A stretch of 64,000 nucleotides of DNA, taken from contig CAWBIK010000005.1 in assembly GCA_963788965.1 (NCBI GenBank), positions 1,240,001-1,304,000 on the forward strand, in the 5' to 3' direction. Made by a program: the position numbers and the translations under genes. Below, piece by piece: positions 51,858 through 63,137 of this stretch (position 1 is the first letter of the stretch; each line of letters begins with the position of its first letter). The notes below the pieces were generated by a model that did no database searches, was not told the DNA's origin, and saw only the letters and a program-made list of their open reading frames with translations. The DNA is from QHXQ01 sp963788965. GTDB lineage: Bacteria; Acidobacteriota; Blastocatellia; Pyrinomonadales; Pyrinomonadaceae.

Positions 51858-53396
51858 TCACCTGCGCCAAGCGGGGAACAAGATGTATCTGCGCCCGCGC
51901 GGGCCTGAGTCGAAGCCTGCGCCGATCTCATAACCACGACCACGAAGCAATTCTTGCGGCGACACGCCCGCGCGCGGCCACGCGCCTTCGTCATAGACGA
52001 GCCAGAAGTGTGCATCCGCGAGCGTTGACAGATCAGACGCGTTGATACGAACGAACTCGAATCGTTCGTCGCCCGCCGCGCGCAGGTAGAAGTTCATCGG
52101 GTAGCGCGGAAAGTCGTCGAGCATGTAAACCTTGATCGTTTGTATGCGTGCCTGTTCGGTCGTGTGCAGTTCGTGCGCCAACGCGTCCCATGCGATGTGC
52201 GTGTCGGTGCGGCGCATCTCCGTGAAACCGGAGAGCGCGGCCCAAGCGATGACGAACGAAGTGAGCGCCCAACGCAACCAACGCGGGCGCAGTCGTGCAA
52301 GCGCGCAGGCTGTGAGCAACAGATAAGGCGCGGCCGAGATGATCAGATAACGCGTGTGCCAGACGGATTGTGCAAGACCGCGACTGACGACGAAGGCGAC
52401 CGCGACCGGCAACACCGCGAGCGCAAACAAGAAGTAAAAGACGAGTCGCGGTGATCGATCAACGAATCGAGCAGCAGCCGGCGCGTTGTGGTCATCAGCC
52501 GCGCGCTGGTTGCGCTGCACGTCGAATAAACCCCACACGATAACGAGGCCGAACACGAACAGGCTCACGGTGGTGCTGCGCGGGAAACTGAAGGGGCCGT
52601 TGAGCAACGCGTAGTAGGCGGCTATGCTGCTCGCGTCGGGACGATAGTGCCAACTCAGTTGGGCTTGTAGATCGACCGTGCGCGTGTTGAGCGCGTGCGC
52701 GACCGCGCCGGCCCACGGCGCGAACGTGAGCATGACGACGGCGACAGCGGCCATGAAAGTGCGCGCCTTGTCGCGTCGCCAACCAAGCACGAATAATAGT
52801 TCCACACACACGATCAGCCAGCCGTAGTATTGCGTGTAGACGAGCAGCACGTGCGCGCCGACGAGTGCGAGCAGATCGAGTTTGGTCGGCTGCGCTGTGT
52901 TCCAGAATTTAACGAACGTCCAGAGCGCGCACAGGCTGAACAAGAACAGCAAGCTATACATGCGCAACTCGTGCGCGTAGGCGACGAGGTAGCCGTTCAC
53001 CGCAAGGAGCGCGAGCGCAAGGTTCGTCTCGAAGGGGCGCAGGCGCAACTCGCGGCACAAGAGCAAGCAGGGAATAATGGCCGCGACGCCCGCGAGGACG
53101 GGGAACAGTTTGAGCCAGCGCAAGTCTGCGCCGCCCACCGCGAGCCAGATTTTCAGCAGCAGATAAAAGAGCGGCGGATGCACTGCGTCTGCGACGACCG
53201 CGCCGACGAGTGCGCGCCAACCGAGCCGTGCCGTCTCTAGACTGAATAGCTCGTCGCGCCCCAGATTGAACTGCGTCAGCCGCCACAAACGCGCCGCGAC
53301 GAACAGACAACAGACCGCACCGAAGACGATGCGCGCGCCGCCCGGCCAACGTTGCGCGTCGGCGTGCAGCCGCAGTTGCGCGTCATGCTTGGTCAT
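51858..53396 (-). CDS. GT39/ArnT-like integral membrane glycosyltransferase
   Basis: A 512-residue GT-C enzyme with about 11 membrane helices. After the first helix (IVFGAVCCLFVAARLWRLTQ) the first periplasmic loop has FNLGRDELFSLETARLGWRA with the catalytic acid (Asp-Glu) of the family, then DAVHPPLFYLLLKIW and YSLLFLFSLCALW. The C-terminal 100 residues are a periplasmic domain. These enzymes transfer a sugar from a polyprenyl phosphate donor to protein or lipid in the periplasm. ATG 53396 gives MTKHDAQLRL; 11 further residues upstream are possible. It is not next to other glycan genes. Confidence 0.9.
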   Translation of the reverse strand: MTKHDAQLRLHADAQRWPGGARIVFGAVCCLFVAARLWRLTQFNLGRDELFSLETARLGWRALVGAVVADAVHPPLFYLLLKIWLAVGGADLRWLKLFPVLAGVAAIIPCLLLCRELRLRPFETNLALALLAVNGYLVAYAHELRMYSLLFLFSLCALWTFVKFWNTAQPTKLDLLALVGAHVLLVYTQYYGWLIVCVELLFVLGWRRDKARTFMAAVAVVMLTFAPWAGAVAHALNTRTVDLQAQLSWHYRPDASSIAAYYALLNGPFSFPRSTTVSLFVFGLVIVWGLFDVQRNQRAADDHNAPAAARFVDRSPRLVFYFLFALAVLPVAVAFVVSRGLAQSVWHTRYLIISAAPYLLLTACALARLRPRWLRWALTSFVIAWAALSGFTEMRRTDTHIAWDALAHELHTTEQARIQTIKVYMLDDFPRYPMNFYLRAAGDERFEFVRINASDLSTLADAHFWLVYDEGAWPRAGVSPQELLRGRGYEIGAGFDSGPRGRRYILFPAWRR

Positions 53397-53447
53397 GTTG
53401 GCGAAAAGGAAAGCGCAACACAAAGACACGAAGCGGAAGATGAACGA

Positions 53448-53516
53448 TGAACGATGAACGATGAATGAAAGACAAGCTAGTCGTTATTCGTCATTCGTCG
53501 TTGTGCTTTCATCGTT
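53448..53516. repeat. Degenerate palindrome, GAACGATGAACGATGAA family
   Basis: Four tandem GATGAACGATGAAC-type words (53440-53470) on the left. The right side has ATTCGTCATTCGTCGTT and CTTTCATCGTT in the inverted sense. Pairing is partial. The right side overlaps the end of the small gene at 53484-53666. Confidence 0.65.
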
Positions 53517-53666
53517 GCCTTCGTGGCTTGGTGGCGCAGGTTCGTTCGTGTCGTCCGGTTCGTCCTGCGCGGGGTCGTATCGCTCATAGCCCGTCGCGTC
53601 GTCGTAATAATAATCGCCGGGGGCGCGCGCTGGCGGTTCTGTTGTATCATCGCGGCGCTGGCTCAT
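53484..53666 (-). CDS. Small acidic, disordered hypothetical protein
   Basis: A 60-residue protein rich in Asp, Glu, Pro, Thr and Tyr: MSQRRDDTTEPPARAPGDYY, then DDATGYERYDPAQDEPDDTN. It has no fold I recognise and is likely disordered. ATG 53666; GTG 53672 is also in frame. Support is modest: a plausible start, and codon choice like the neighbours. The last codons run into repeat sequence, so the natural end may have been altered. Confidence 0.5.
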   Translation of the reverse strand: MSQRRDDTTEPPARAPGDYYYDDATGYERYDPAQDEPDDTNEPAPPSHEGNDESTTTNDE

Positions 53667-53778
53667 TGGCACACTCCGAATAGTTAGCGCGTGAAACTTC
53701 GCTGCGCGGCCGATTATAGCGCCCGCGCACGGGCCGCTTAAGGGCCGGTCATCTCCACATCAAGGCCAAGACGAGAAT

Positions 53779-56446
<2,668 letters not shown>

Positions 56447-56650
56447 TGACTCGTTGAAGTTCGCTCTGCACCGGGACTATGCTGTCGCCCATGTCATAAG
56501 GATGCTGCTTGCGCCGGACAATCTCGCTGACGATTCATGTCTGTTTGATCGTTGTGCTGTTGGCTTTTGGTTAAGCCCGACAACAAGACTTTAGCGGCGT
56601 AGCGCGCTAGCGTGTCGCCGCCTGACGTTGCGACCGACAAGGTGACAAAC

Positions 56651-57305
56651 ATGATGACGGACGCTAGACGAGATGACGGTGAGCAAAATGCTCTGCTCGT
56701 GGCGGCGCAACTTGAAAAGCTCAAACTCCAAAACGAAAAGTTGCGCCTTGAAGTTGAGACGTTAAAGAGCGGTCAGGGCGTCGGTTCGCTGGCCCCATAT
56801 CTGTCTTTGCTGACCGTCTTGGTCACAATCGCCGGGTTTGGCTTTGGCATCTATCAGTATCGCGCGCAGCAGCAAGCTAATCGAGCCGCACAGGCCGAGC
56901 AAGCGATAAAAGATCGAGAAGCACGCGAACTGCAAGCTAAACATGATACCGAGGCGGCCCAAAGAGAGTTTATGAAGCCGGTGCTCCAACAGCAGTTGGC
57001 CTTATATTTACAAGCCTCGACGGCCACGGGCCACAATCGCTCGTTCAACTGATCCGGTTGAACGAAAAAAGGCCATCAACGATTTCTGGCGGCTGTATGA
57101 CGGCCCACTGATCATGATGGAGAGTCAGGATGTCTCAGGCGCAATGAAAGACTTCGGGCATTGTTTGAATAATCCTGAAGACTGTACTGAAGCGCAACTC
57201 AGCGCGTTCTCACATGCGCTGGCCTCAAGGATGCAGGAATCCATCCTTAAGTCGTGGAACACAAACCCCGAAAACTTTACCGCGGACAAATTCAGCTACC
57301 GCTGA
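56651..57305 (+). CDS. Single-pass membrane protein with coiled coil, unknown (frameshifted)
   Basis: About 217 residues. The N-terminal part has a coiled coil (QLEKLKLQNEKLRLEVETLK) and one membrane helix (LSLLTVLVTIAGFGFGIYQY). A Gln/Ala-rich helix follows. After a one-base indel near 57030 the frame continues TIARSTDPVERKKAINDFWR to NPENFTADKFSYR. I do not recognise a family; this layout resembles proteins of unknown function that sense something at the inner membrane. ATG 56651; an in-frame GTG at 56612 adds 13 residues. The 3' end overlaps the next, convergent gene by 14 bases. Confidence 0.65.
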
Positions 57306-57849
57306 CAGCCGGCGTGCTTGCTGTCGGTAGCTCGCGCCCGTTGAAGTAGTGATAGACGGCGGGCAGGTTGGCGAGCGGCATATAGAAACCCTCGCCGGGA
57401 TAATTGAATTGCAGGAACTCGGCCCCGCGCGCGCGCAAGGAGAGCAGCATCTCGGAGGCCGGCTCCACTTCGAGCAGCATGATTGAGATGTCGTCGCCGG
57501 GGCCGTAACGCTGGTGCGCGAAGAACCTGCGGGCCGCCGGTTGATCGGTGAAGGCCATGACGGACATGCGCCCTTCTATCGGGCACGCGATAGGGATCAT
57601 GTTGTCGCCACGGATCATGAACAGCCACGACGGCAGACAATAAACCGCGCCCCAGAGCGCATCCATCGCCACGCGCTCGCCTTGACTGAGCCGCGTCGTG
57701 CGCGCCAGTGCGTCGAACGTGGACACGTCGGCTGCGGCTGCTATGTCAGTATCAACGGCGGGCGCGCTTGCATCCAGCCGCGTGCCGTCCTCGCCGCAGA
57801 AACGAACTTCAACCGCATACTCTCGACCACACGTACTACATCGCTTCAT
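57292..57849 (-). CDS. Hypothetical protein with N-terminal zinc-ribbon-like motif
   Basis: A 185-residue cytoplasmic protein. MKRCSTCGREYAVEVRFCGE has CxxC plus one Cys, a degenerate zinc ribbon. The remaining 140 residues (ALWGAVYCLPSWLFMIRGDN, PIACPIEGRMSVMAFTDQPA) look like an SseB-like alpha/beta domain. The role is unknown. ATG 57849 is preferred over GTG 57864 because it precedes the ribbon directly. Confidence 0.75.
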   Translation of the reverse strand: MKRCSTCGREYAVEVRFCGEDGTRLDASAPAVDTDIAAAADVSTFDALARTTRLSQGERVAMDALWGAVYCLPSWLFMIRGDNMIPIACPIEGRMSVMAFTDQPAARRFFAHQRYGPGDDISIMLLEVEPASEMLLSLRARGAEFLQFNYPGEGFYMPLANLPAVYHYFNGRELPTASTPAVSGS

Positions 57850-57890
57850 GCTTGTGTCTCCCAAATGTTAGCGTCCCTGTTGTTGCTTGC

Positions 57891-59420
57891 TTAATTGTCT
57901 TTGCCTGACTGTTCGATCTGTTGGAGCAACGCGGTGGCGCGGGCGCGCAGGCGTGCGTTAGCGCCGCTGCGCAGCACGCGTTGCAGCGCCTGCCGCGCTT
58001 CGGGCCACTCTTGTCGGCGCATGTGTACTTCGGCGAGCGTGAAAGAGATGTCGGGGCGGCCGGGCGCGAGCGTGAGGGCGCGCTTCAAGAGTGTGACGGC
58101 TTCGTCGAGTTGCGCGCCGTTGACGAGATTGATGAAGGCGAGCAGGCGATAGGATTCAGGAAACTCCGGCGCAAGTGTGATGGCGCGCTGCAACTCCGCG
58201 CGCATGATGCGCGCCGCCTGCGGGTTATAAGCCGCGACGGCCTGCGCGTCGTCCATCCCTTGCCGGCTCAGCGCGTAGGCATAGTAGTAGTGGGTCAAGT
58301 AGTTCGACGGTTGTAGCGCGACGGCTTGTTGTAGATGCTGCTCGGCCGCTGTGAACTTCTTCTGCCGTGTGTAGGTCAGGCCCAGTGCGGCGTGGGCGGT
58401 GGCCATGCGTTCGTCGGCCGCGAGCGAGCGCTTGAGTTGTTTGGCCGCGTCGTCATAGCGGTCTATGTGCAACAGCAGATCGCCTTGATAGTAAGCCGCC
58501 TCGGCATCCGTGAGCGGCGCAACCTTCAGCCGCACGTCCACGTTCGCCAGCGCGAGCGCGTCGCGGGCGCGCACACCATTGATCTCTTGCGCGACATACG
58601 CGCGCAACTCCTGCTCCATGTCCGCATAACTAACTTGAAAGGCTTTGCGAAAACTGTCTTCGGCCGCGACGCCCGCCGCGAGCAGTTCGAGGTAACGCAG
58701 GATTTGTAACTGCCGCGCGCCCCCGCGCCCGGAGATCAAATAGTGGACCAACGCCCACGACTCCGCATAGAAGATGTTGCTCTTGTCGCTCGCATGATAA
58801 TCGGGCGAGCCGCGCTCGATGGCGAACAGCGCCGCAAGCGGCAACAGCGGGCGCGCACGCAAGGTGCGGACGTACTCGTCTATGGGCTTGCCCGCGACGG
58901 CCCTTGCGTCCGCGTCCGACAACTCGAACGTGCTGTAGTAAGCGGCCAGACCTTCGTTGAACCAGTCGGGCACACGCCGCGCGCGGCTGTCTATGAGCAG
59001 ATGGACGGACTCGTGAAAGATTTTCGCGTAAGCATCTTCGACGCGCCGGCCCAGCGGCAACGCGACGTAGTTCACATCCAGCCCCGACTTGAAATAACCG
59101 GCGAAGTCGGCGGGCGTCTGTTGGTAGAGCGGGCGAAAGGGCTTGTAGCTTTCGTCGTCTTTGAAGACGACGACGATGGTGGCGACGGGCGCGGTTAAAC
59201 CGGCGGCGGGGAACTGCGCCGCAAAGACTGTGCGGAACTGCTCGAAGCGACGCGCGACCTGTTGCATGTCCGGCTCGCTGGCGTCGCCGACGAACAGATA
59301 ATTGGGCGAACGCAGACTGCGCCACGCATCTTTAGCTTGCGCGGTCGCGCCGGCCGCGCAAACAAGCAACAGCAAGAGGCCGAAGCGACGCGCGCTCGTT
59401 AATGGCGACGGCGCGCTCAC
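57891..59420 (-). CDS. Exported TPR protein with gluzincin-type peptidase domain
   Basis: A 509-residue secreted protein. After the signal peptide (RRFGLLLLLVCAAGATAQAK) an MA-clan peptidase-like domain covers about 30-260: KIFHESVHLLIDSRARRVPD has HESVH (HExxH), and VPDWFNEGLAAYYS has the third ligand pattern NEGLA. At least four TPR-like repeats follow (YYQGDLLLHIDRYDDAAKQL, AALGLTYTRQKKFTAAEQHL, RRQEWPEARQALQRVLR). Related DUF1570 proteins are common in Acidobacteria and Planctomycetes. GTG 59420 overlaps the stop of the upstream gene. Confidence 0.88.
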   Translation of the reverse strand: MSAPSPLTSARRFGLLLLLVCAAGATAQAKDAWRSLRSPNYLFVGDASEPDMQQVARRFEQFRTVFAAQFPAAGLTAPVATIVVVFKDDESYKPFRPLYQQTPADFAGYFKSGLDVNYVALPLGRRVEDAYAKIFHESVHLLIDSRARRVPDWFNEGLAAYYSTFELSDADARAVAGKPIDEYVRTLRARPLLPLAALFAIERGSPDYHASDKSNIFYAESWALVHYLISGRGGARQLQILRYLELLAAGVAAEDSFRKAFQVSYADMEQELRAYVAQEINGVRARDALALANVDVRLKVAPLTDAEAAYYQGDLLLHIDRYDDAAKQLKRSLAADERMATAHAALGLTYTRQKKFTAAEQHLQQAVALQPSNYLTHYYYAYALSRQGMDDAQAVAAYNPQAARIMRAELQRAITLAPEFPESYRLLAFINLVNGAQLDEAVTLLKRALTLAPGRPDISFTLAEVHMRRQEWPEARQALQRVLRSGANARLRARATALLQQIEQSGKDN

Positions 59421-59812
59421 TCGTTGATGTTGTCAACGGAGACGAGTTTGTATTCGCCGCCCACCACGTCGAACCAGTACATCATGGCCTCGCCGCAGCC
59501 GATATAGAACCGCTTGCTCTTGTCGTTCTCACGTTCCGGCTTGGCCGCCGCGAAACACTTGCGCGTCTCGGCGTCGAAAATCTTCGCGTAGCTCTGAAGC
59601 AACTGTGCCTTCGTCTTGATCGTCTTGACGCCGTAAGGCATCGTCAGCGGCAACTTGACCATCGCGGCCACGCCCTCTTTGTCGCCTTTGGCCACGGCGC
59701 TTTGAAACTTCGGCCAGAACGCGGCGGGCGTGGGGGCGGCCGGTTTTTGCGCGGCGACGCTCAGCGCCGCGAGACACAGGCTGGTCAGCAGGATGAGCAA
59801 TGCGGTCTTCAT
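59417..59812 (-). CDS. Small secreted hypothetical protein
   Basis: A 131-residue exported protein. Signal peptide KTALLILLTSLCLAALSVAA, then an NTF2-like-sized domain: FWPKFQSAVAKGDKEGVAAM, QSYAKIFDAETRKCFA and RFYIGCGEAMMYWFDVVGGE. The pattern (start of a helix with xFQxAVxxGDxxxVA) is like nuclear-transport-factor-2-type DUF4440 proteins. The two Cys could form a disulphide. Translationally coupled to the TPR peptidase downstream (GTGA overlap). Confidence 0.82.
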   Translation of the reverse strand: MKTALLILLTSLCLAALSVAAQKPAAPTPAAFWPKFQSAVAKGDKEGVAAMVKLPLTMPYGVKTIKTKAQLLQSYAKIFDAETRKCFAAAKPERENDKSKRFYIGCGEAMMYWFDVVGGEYKLVSVDNINE

Positions 59813-59876
59813 CAGTCACCTCGTCGGGGGAACTTGTTGATCGTTTGATTGCTGCTTATTAAGATCGTCGCCGCGT

Positions 59877-60398
59877 TCAGGGCAGCAGGCGACCGAGGAG
59901 GTCTATGAGCCAGTCGAAATCTATGGGCTTGGTCAGGTAGGCGTCACAACCGGCGGCCAGCGCGTTGGCGCGATACTCGGTTTCGTGGTGTGCGGTCAGC
60001 GCGACGATCAGCACGTCGCGTTGATCAGCTTGCGCGCGAATGCGGCGCGTGGCCTCTATACCGTCCATGATAGGCAGCCCGATGTCCATCAGCACGATTG
60101 TGGGCCGCTCGCGCGCCGCCAGTTCGACGCCCTCTGCGCCGTTGCGGGCTTCGAGCACGCGAAAGCCGCGCCGTTCGAGTTCGAGGCGCATCAGGTAGCG
60201 CGTGTCCTCGAAATCTTCGACCACCAACACGACCTGCGTGATCGCTTGGAGTCCGCCTGAGTCCGTCTGCGTAATGGCTCCTCCCAACCTTTCACCAGCA
60301 CGCGTGCCAATCGAGCCTTCTGTCCGAGTGACCGGCTGACGCACACGCGTTGTCCGTTGAGCGCGCTTAGTTTTGACTATTTCACCGCCGCCGGTCAA
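59877..60398 (-). CDS. Single-domain response regulator
   Basis: A 173-residue protein. The first 50 residues are basic and poorly conserved. Residues 55-173 form a receiver domain: VVLVVEDFEDTRYLMRLELE holds the acidic pocket (Glu-Asp), VLMDIGLPIMDGIEATRRI holds the phosphorylated Asp, ALTAH has the conserved Thr and YLTKPIDFDWL the Lys. There is no output domain, so it acts through protein contact, in the style of CheY or Spo0F-like relays. No kinase is adjacent. Confidence 0.9.
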   Translation of the reverse strand: MTGGGEIVKTKRAQRTTRVRQPVTRTEGSIGTRAGERLGGAITQTDSGGLQAITQVVLVVEDFEDTRYLMRLELERRGFRVLEARNGAEGVELAARERPTIVLMDIGLPIMDGIEATRRIRAQADQRDVLIVALTAHHETEYRANALAAGCDAYLTKPIDFDWLIDLLGRLLP

Positions 60399-60425
60399 CC
60401 ATTAAAACAAGCAGCGCGCGCGATC

Positions 60426-60496
60426 TTAACCACAAAGACACGAAGGACACAAAGAAGGCTCACAGTCCGTTCGTGTCTTGGCGTCTTGGTGGTTAA
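60426..60496. repeat. Palindrome with unequal arms, TTAACCACAAAGACACGAAG family
   Basis: The outer arms TTAACCACAAAGAC and GTCTTGGTGGTTAA pair at 13 of 14 positions. The right arm carries one extra word of about 8 bases relative to the left. Same family as 745-804 and 10154-10221. It lies between the divergent response regulator and blaI-like genes. Confidence 0.8.
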
Positions 60497-60509
60497 ATTT
60501 TGTTCTAAG

Positions 60510-60546
60510 TACGAAAGTTTTCGTTGACAATACGAAGGTCTTCGTA
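60510..60546 (+). promoter_or_regulatory. Twin operator palindromes and promoter of the blaI-like gene
   Basis: Two 16-base sites with the same design: TACGAAAGTTTTCGTT (60510-60525) and TACGAAGGTCTTCGTA (60531-60546), both inverted repeats around GT. Their centres are 21 bp apart, two helical turns. TTGACA (60524-60529) lies between them as a likely -35 box, with TAGTAA or GTAAGG about 15-17 bases further as a weak -10. BlaI/MecI repressors bind such paired dyads, so this is very likely the autoregulated operator. Confidence 0.82.
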
Positions 60547-60592
60547 GTAAGGTGGCGCGCGTCGCTGCTAGCGACTAAGAGGCCCAACTTAA

Positions 60593-60988
60593 ATGGTGAC
60601 GAAACGCAGCAACCAGCCGCGCCCGACCGACGCGGAACTAGAAATCTTAAACGTGCTTTGGCGGCGTGGCCCCGCGACCGTGCGCGAGGTCTATGAAGCC
60701 CTCGCCAAACAAAAGCCCATTGGGTACACGACCGTTCTCAAGTTGATGCAGATCATGGCGGAGAAGGGTTTGGTGCGCCGCGACGAACGCCAACGCGCGC
60801 ACGTCTACGCGGCGCGGCTCGCCGAAGAACAGACGCAACGCCAACTGGTCGGCGACCTGTTGGAGCGCGCCTTCGGTGGGTCGGCCTCGAAGTTGGTCAT
60901 GCACGCGCTGGCGTCGAAGCGGACATCGGACGCGGAGCTGGCCGAGATCAGGCAACTGCTGGACGAGGTCGAGCGAGGCAAGAAATGA
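60593..60988 (+). CDS. BlaI/MecI-family transcriptional repressor
   Basis: A 131-residue winged-helix repressor. TDAELEILNVLWRRGPATVR and EVYEALAKQKPIGYTTVLKL (recognition helix) with MAEKGLVRRDERQRAHVYAA (wing) are typical of Penicillinase_R proteins. The C-terminal half (about 85-128) is the dimerisation and cleavage region. The repressor leaves its operators after being cut by the partner M56 protease. The gene has twin dyads upstream and its TGA overlaps the ATG of the M56 gene. Confidence 0.95.
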   Translation: MVTKRSNQPRPTDAELEILNVLWRRGPATVREVYEALAKQKPIGYTTVLKLMQIMAEKGLVRRDERQRAHVYAARLAEEQTQRQLVGDLLERAFGGSASKLVMHALASKRTSDAELAEIRQLLDEVERGKK

Positions 60989-63026
60989 TAAACGCACTCG
61001 CAACCTTACACGCACCGCACATGGTCGAGACGCTCGGCTGGGCGCTCTTACATTTCATCTGGCAGGGCGCGCTGGTGGCGGCCCTGTGCGCGGGCGCGGA
61101 CGTGTTGCTGCGCCGGGCCTGGCCGAAGCGCGTTATGCGGCGGCTTGCGCGGGGCTGCTCGCGTTGCTGGCCTGTCCCGCCGCTACGTTTGTTTGGCTCA
61201 ACTCGGCGCGCGACTCGGTCGCACACACACAAGCCGCGCAGACGACACACGACCGAGCGCCGGCCGCGACGCGCGCACAAGCAGACGCGGGCGATGCGGC
61301 GCTCAACGGGCCGGCACAAGCGGACGATCTGTTTGACGAGGCGCGCGACGGGGCTGCGCCGTTGCGTGTTTGGGCGGCGGAGCAGTTCGCGCACGCGCTG
61401 CCGTGGTTGGTGATCGCGTGGTTGCTGGGGGCGAGTTTTTCGGCGCTGCGATTGGCGGGCGGCTTTGTGCTGGCGCAGCGTCTCAAGCGTGAACCCGCGC
61501 CGCTGGTGTCTGACGGCTGGCAGGAGACACTGGCGCGTTTGATGCAGCGGTTGCGGGTTTCACGGCCCGTGCGGCTGTGCGCGTCGGCGCTGGTCGAAGT
61601 GCCGACGGTCATAGGCTGGCTGCGCCCTGTCGTCCTGCTGCCTGCGTGCGCGCTGACCAACCTGAGCGCGGCGCAACTCGAAGCACTCATCGCGCATGAA
61701 CTGGCGCACATACGTCGTCATGATTATCTGATCAACTTGTTGCAGTCCGTCATCGAGACTTTGCTCTTTTATCATCCGGCGGTCTGGTGGCTGTCGCGGC
61801 GTGTGCGCGTCGAGCGCGAGCATTGCTGCGACGACTTGGCCGTAGCCGCGACGGGCGACGTACTTGTGTACGCCCGCGCACTCGCCACGCTTGAAACACT
61901 GCGCAGCCGGCCTGCCGTCTCCCTCGCCGTCGCCGCGAACGGAGGTTCACTCATGCAACGCATTCAAAGACTCTTGCGCCCGCAGCCCGCCGCGTCCGGC
62001 CGCGCGCCGATGAGCATCGCCCTCGCGCTCATGTTGGTCGCACTCGTCGCCGTCTTCGCGGGCGCGCAGACGTTCGCCTCGTTCAGTCGTTACGACGCGC
62101 CCGCGACGCAGAAGCCCGCGCCCGTCAAGACGAAACGCAAGGTCGCCGTCACCTTCGTCAGCCTGCCGACCTTTCAGACTTACTACAACCCGCGCGCCGA
62201 ACGCGACACGCGCAAACTCATTAGCAGCCTGCAAGCGCACGGTGCGCCCGCCATCGGCTTCGTCGGCGAAAACAGCCTCTACAAAGACGGACAACTCGAC
62301 GACGAGCGCGTCGCGCTGCTGCGCCTGTGGCTCGACGCAGGGTTTGAACTCGGCACGCAGACCTTCGCGCATCCAAGTCTCTACAAGACGCCGCTTGGCG
62401 TGTTCCAACAGAACGTCGTGCGCGGTGAAGAGATAACGAAGAAGTTGCTCGCCGAACGCGGGCTACAGTTGCGTTATTTCAGTTACCCGTTCCTCAACAC
62501 AGGTCCCGACCGCGCGACCAAAGAGGCGGCGGAAAAGTTTTTGACCGAGCGCAACTATCGCATCCATCAGGTGACGATTGACAACATGGATTGGTTGTTC
62601 GCGCAAGCGTGGGCCGACGCGCGCCGCCGCGACGACGACGAGATGATGAAGCTCGTCGCCGCCGACTACGTGCCCTACATGGAGCGCATGTTCGAGTTCT
62701 ACGAACAACTCTCGCGCGACACGCTCGGTTACGAAGCGCCGCAAGTGTTGCTGCTCATGGCGAGCGGCTTGAACGCCGCGAAGATGGACGAGCTATTGAC
62801 GATGATGGAGCGACGCGGCTACCAGTTCGTCACGCTCGACGAAGCGCAAAGCGATCCGGCTTACAGTCTGCCCGACACTTACACAGGCCCGGTCGGCATC
62901 TCGTGGCTGCAACGCTGGGCCATGACCAAAGGCGCGGCATTCCGCAAAGAACCCTATCTGCCCGCCTACATGCAACAGTTCGATCCCAAACGCAGCGGCT
63001 CCGACTTCAAGACCGAAAAGAAGTGA
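60985..63026 (+). CDS. BlaR1-type M56 sensor protease fused to a degenerate polysaccharide-deacetylase domain (frameshifted)
   Basis: About 680 residues. The N-terminal half is an M56 integral membrane metalloprotease: ALLHFIWQGALVAALCAGA, HELAHIRRHDYLI (HExxH, about 237) and VEREHCCDDLAVA. A last membrane helix (about 343-360) places the C-terminus outside, where BlaR1 has its penicillin sensor. Here residues about 382-675 are a polysaccharide-deacetylase-type domain in which the catalytic VTFDD is VTFVSLP, the metal motif HTxxHP is QTFAHP, and the RYFRxP block is RYFSYP. It is probably a non-catalytic glycan sensor. One missing base near 61118 breaks the frame; the fusion point itself is in one continuous frame. 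Confidence 0.88.
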
Positions 63027-63057
63027 CGCCGCCGAACCGGCCGAACACGCACAGCTA

Positions 63058-63106
63058 GACTGAGGGCGCGCTCACCTCAACTCCTTGTGAGCACGCCCTC
63101 AGTCTG
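63058..63106. terminator. Bidirectional terminator-like hairpin
   Basis: AGACTGAGGGCG (63058-63069) and CGCCCTCAGTCT (63095-63106) are perfectly complementary over 12 bp, with an inner CTCAC/GTGAG stem. It lies between the convergent M56 and EF-P genes. No T-run follows on either side, so it may act through structure only. Confidence 0.65.
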
Positions 63107-63137
63107 GTTATCCCCGCGTTTACTTGTTCCGCGAGCC

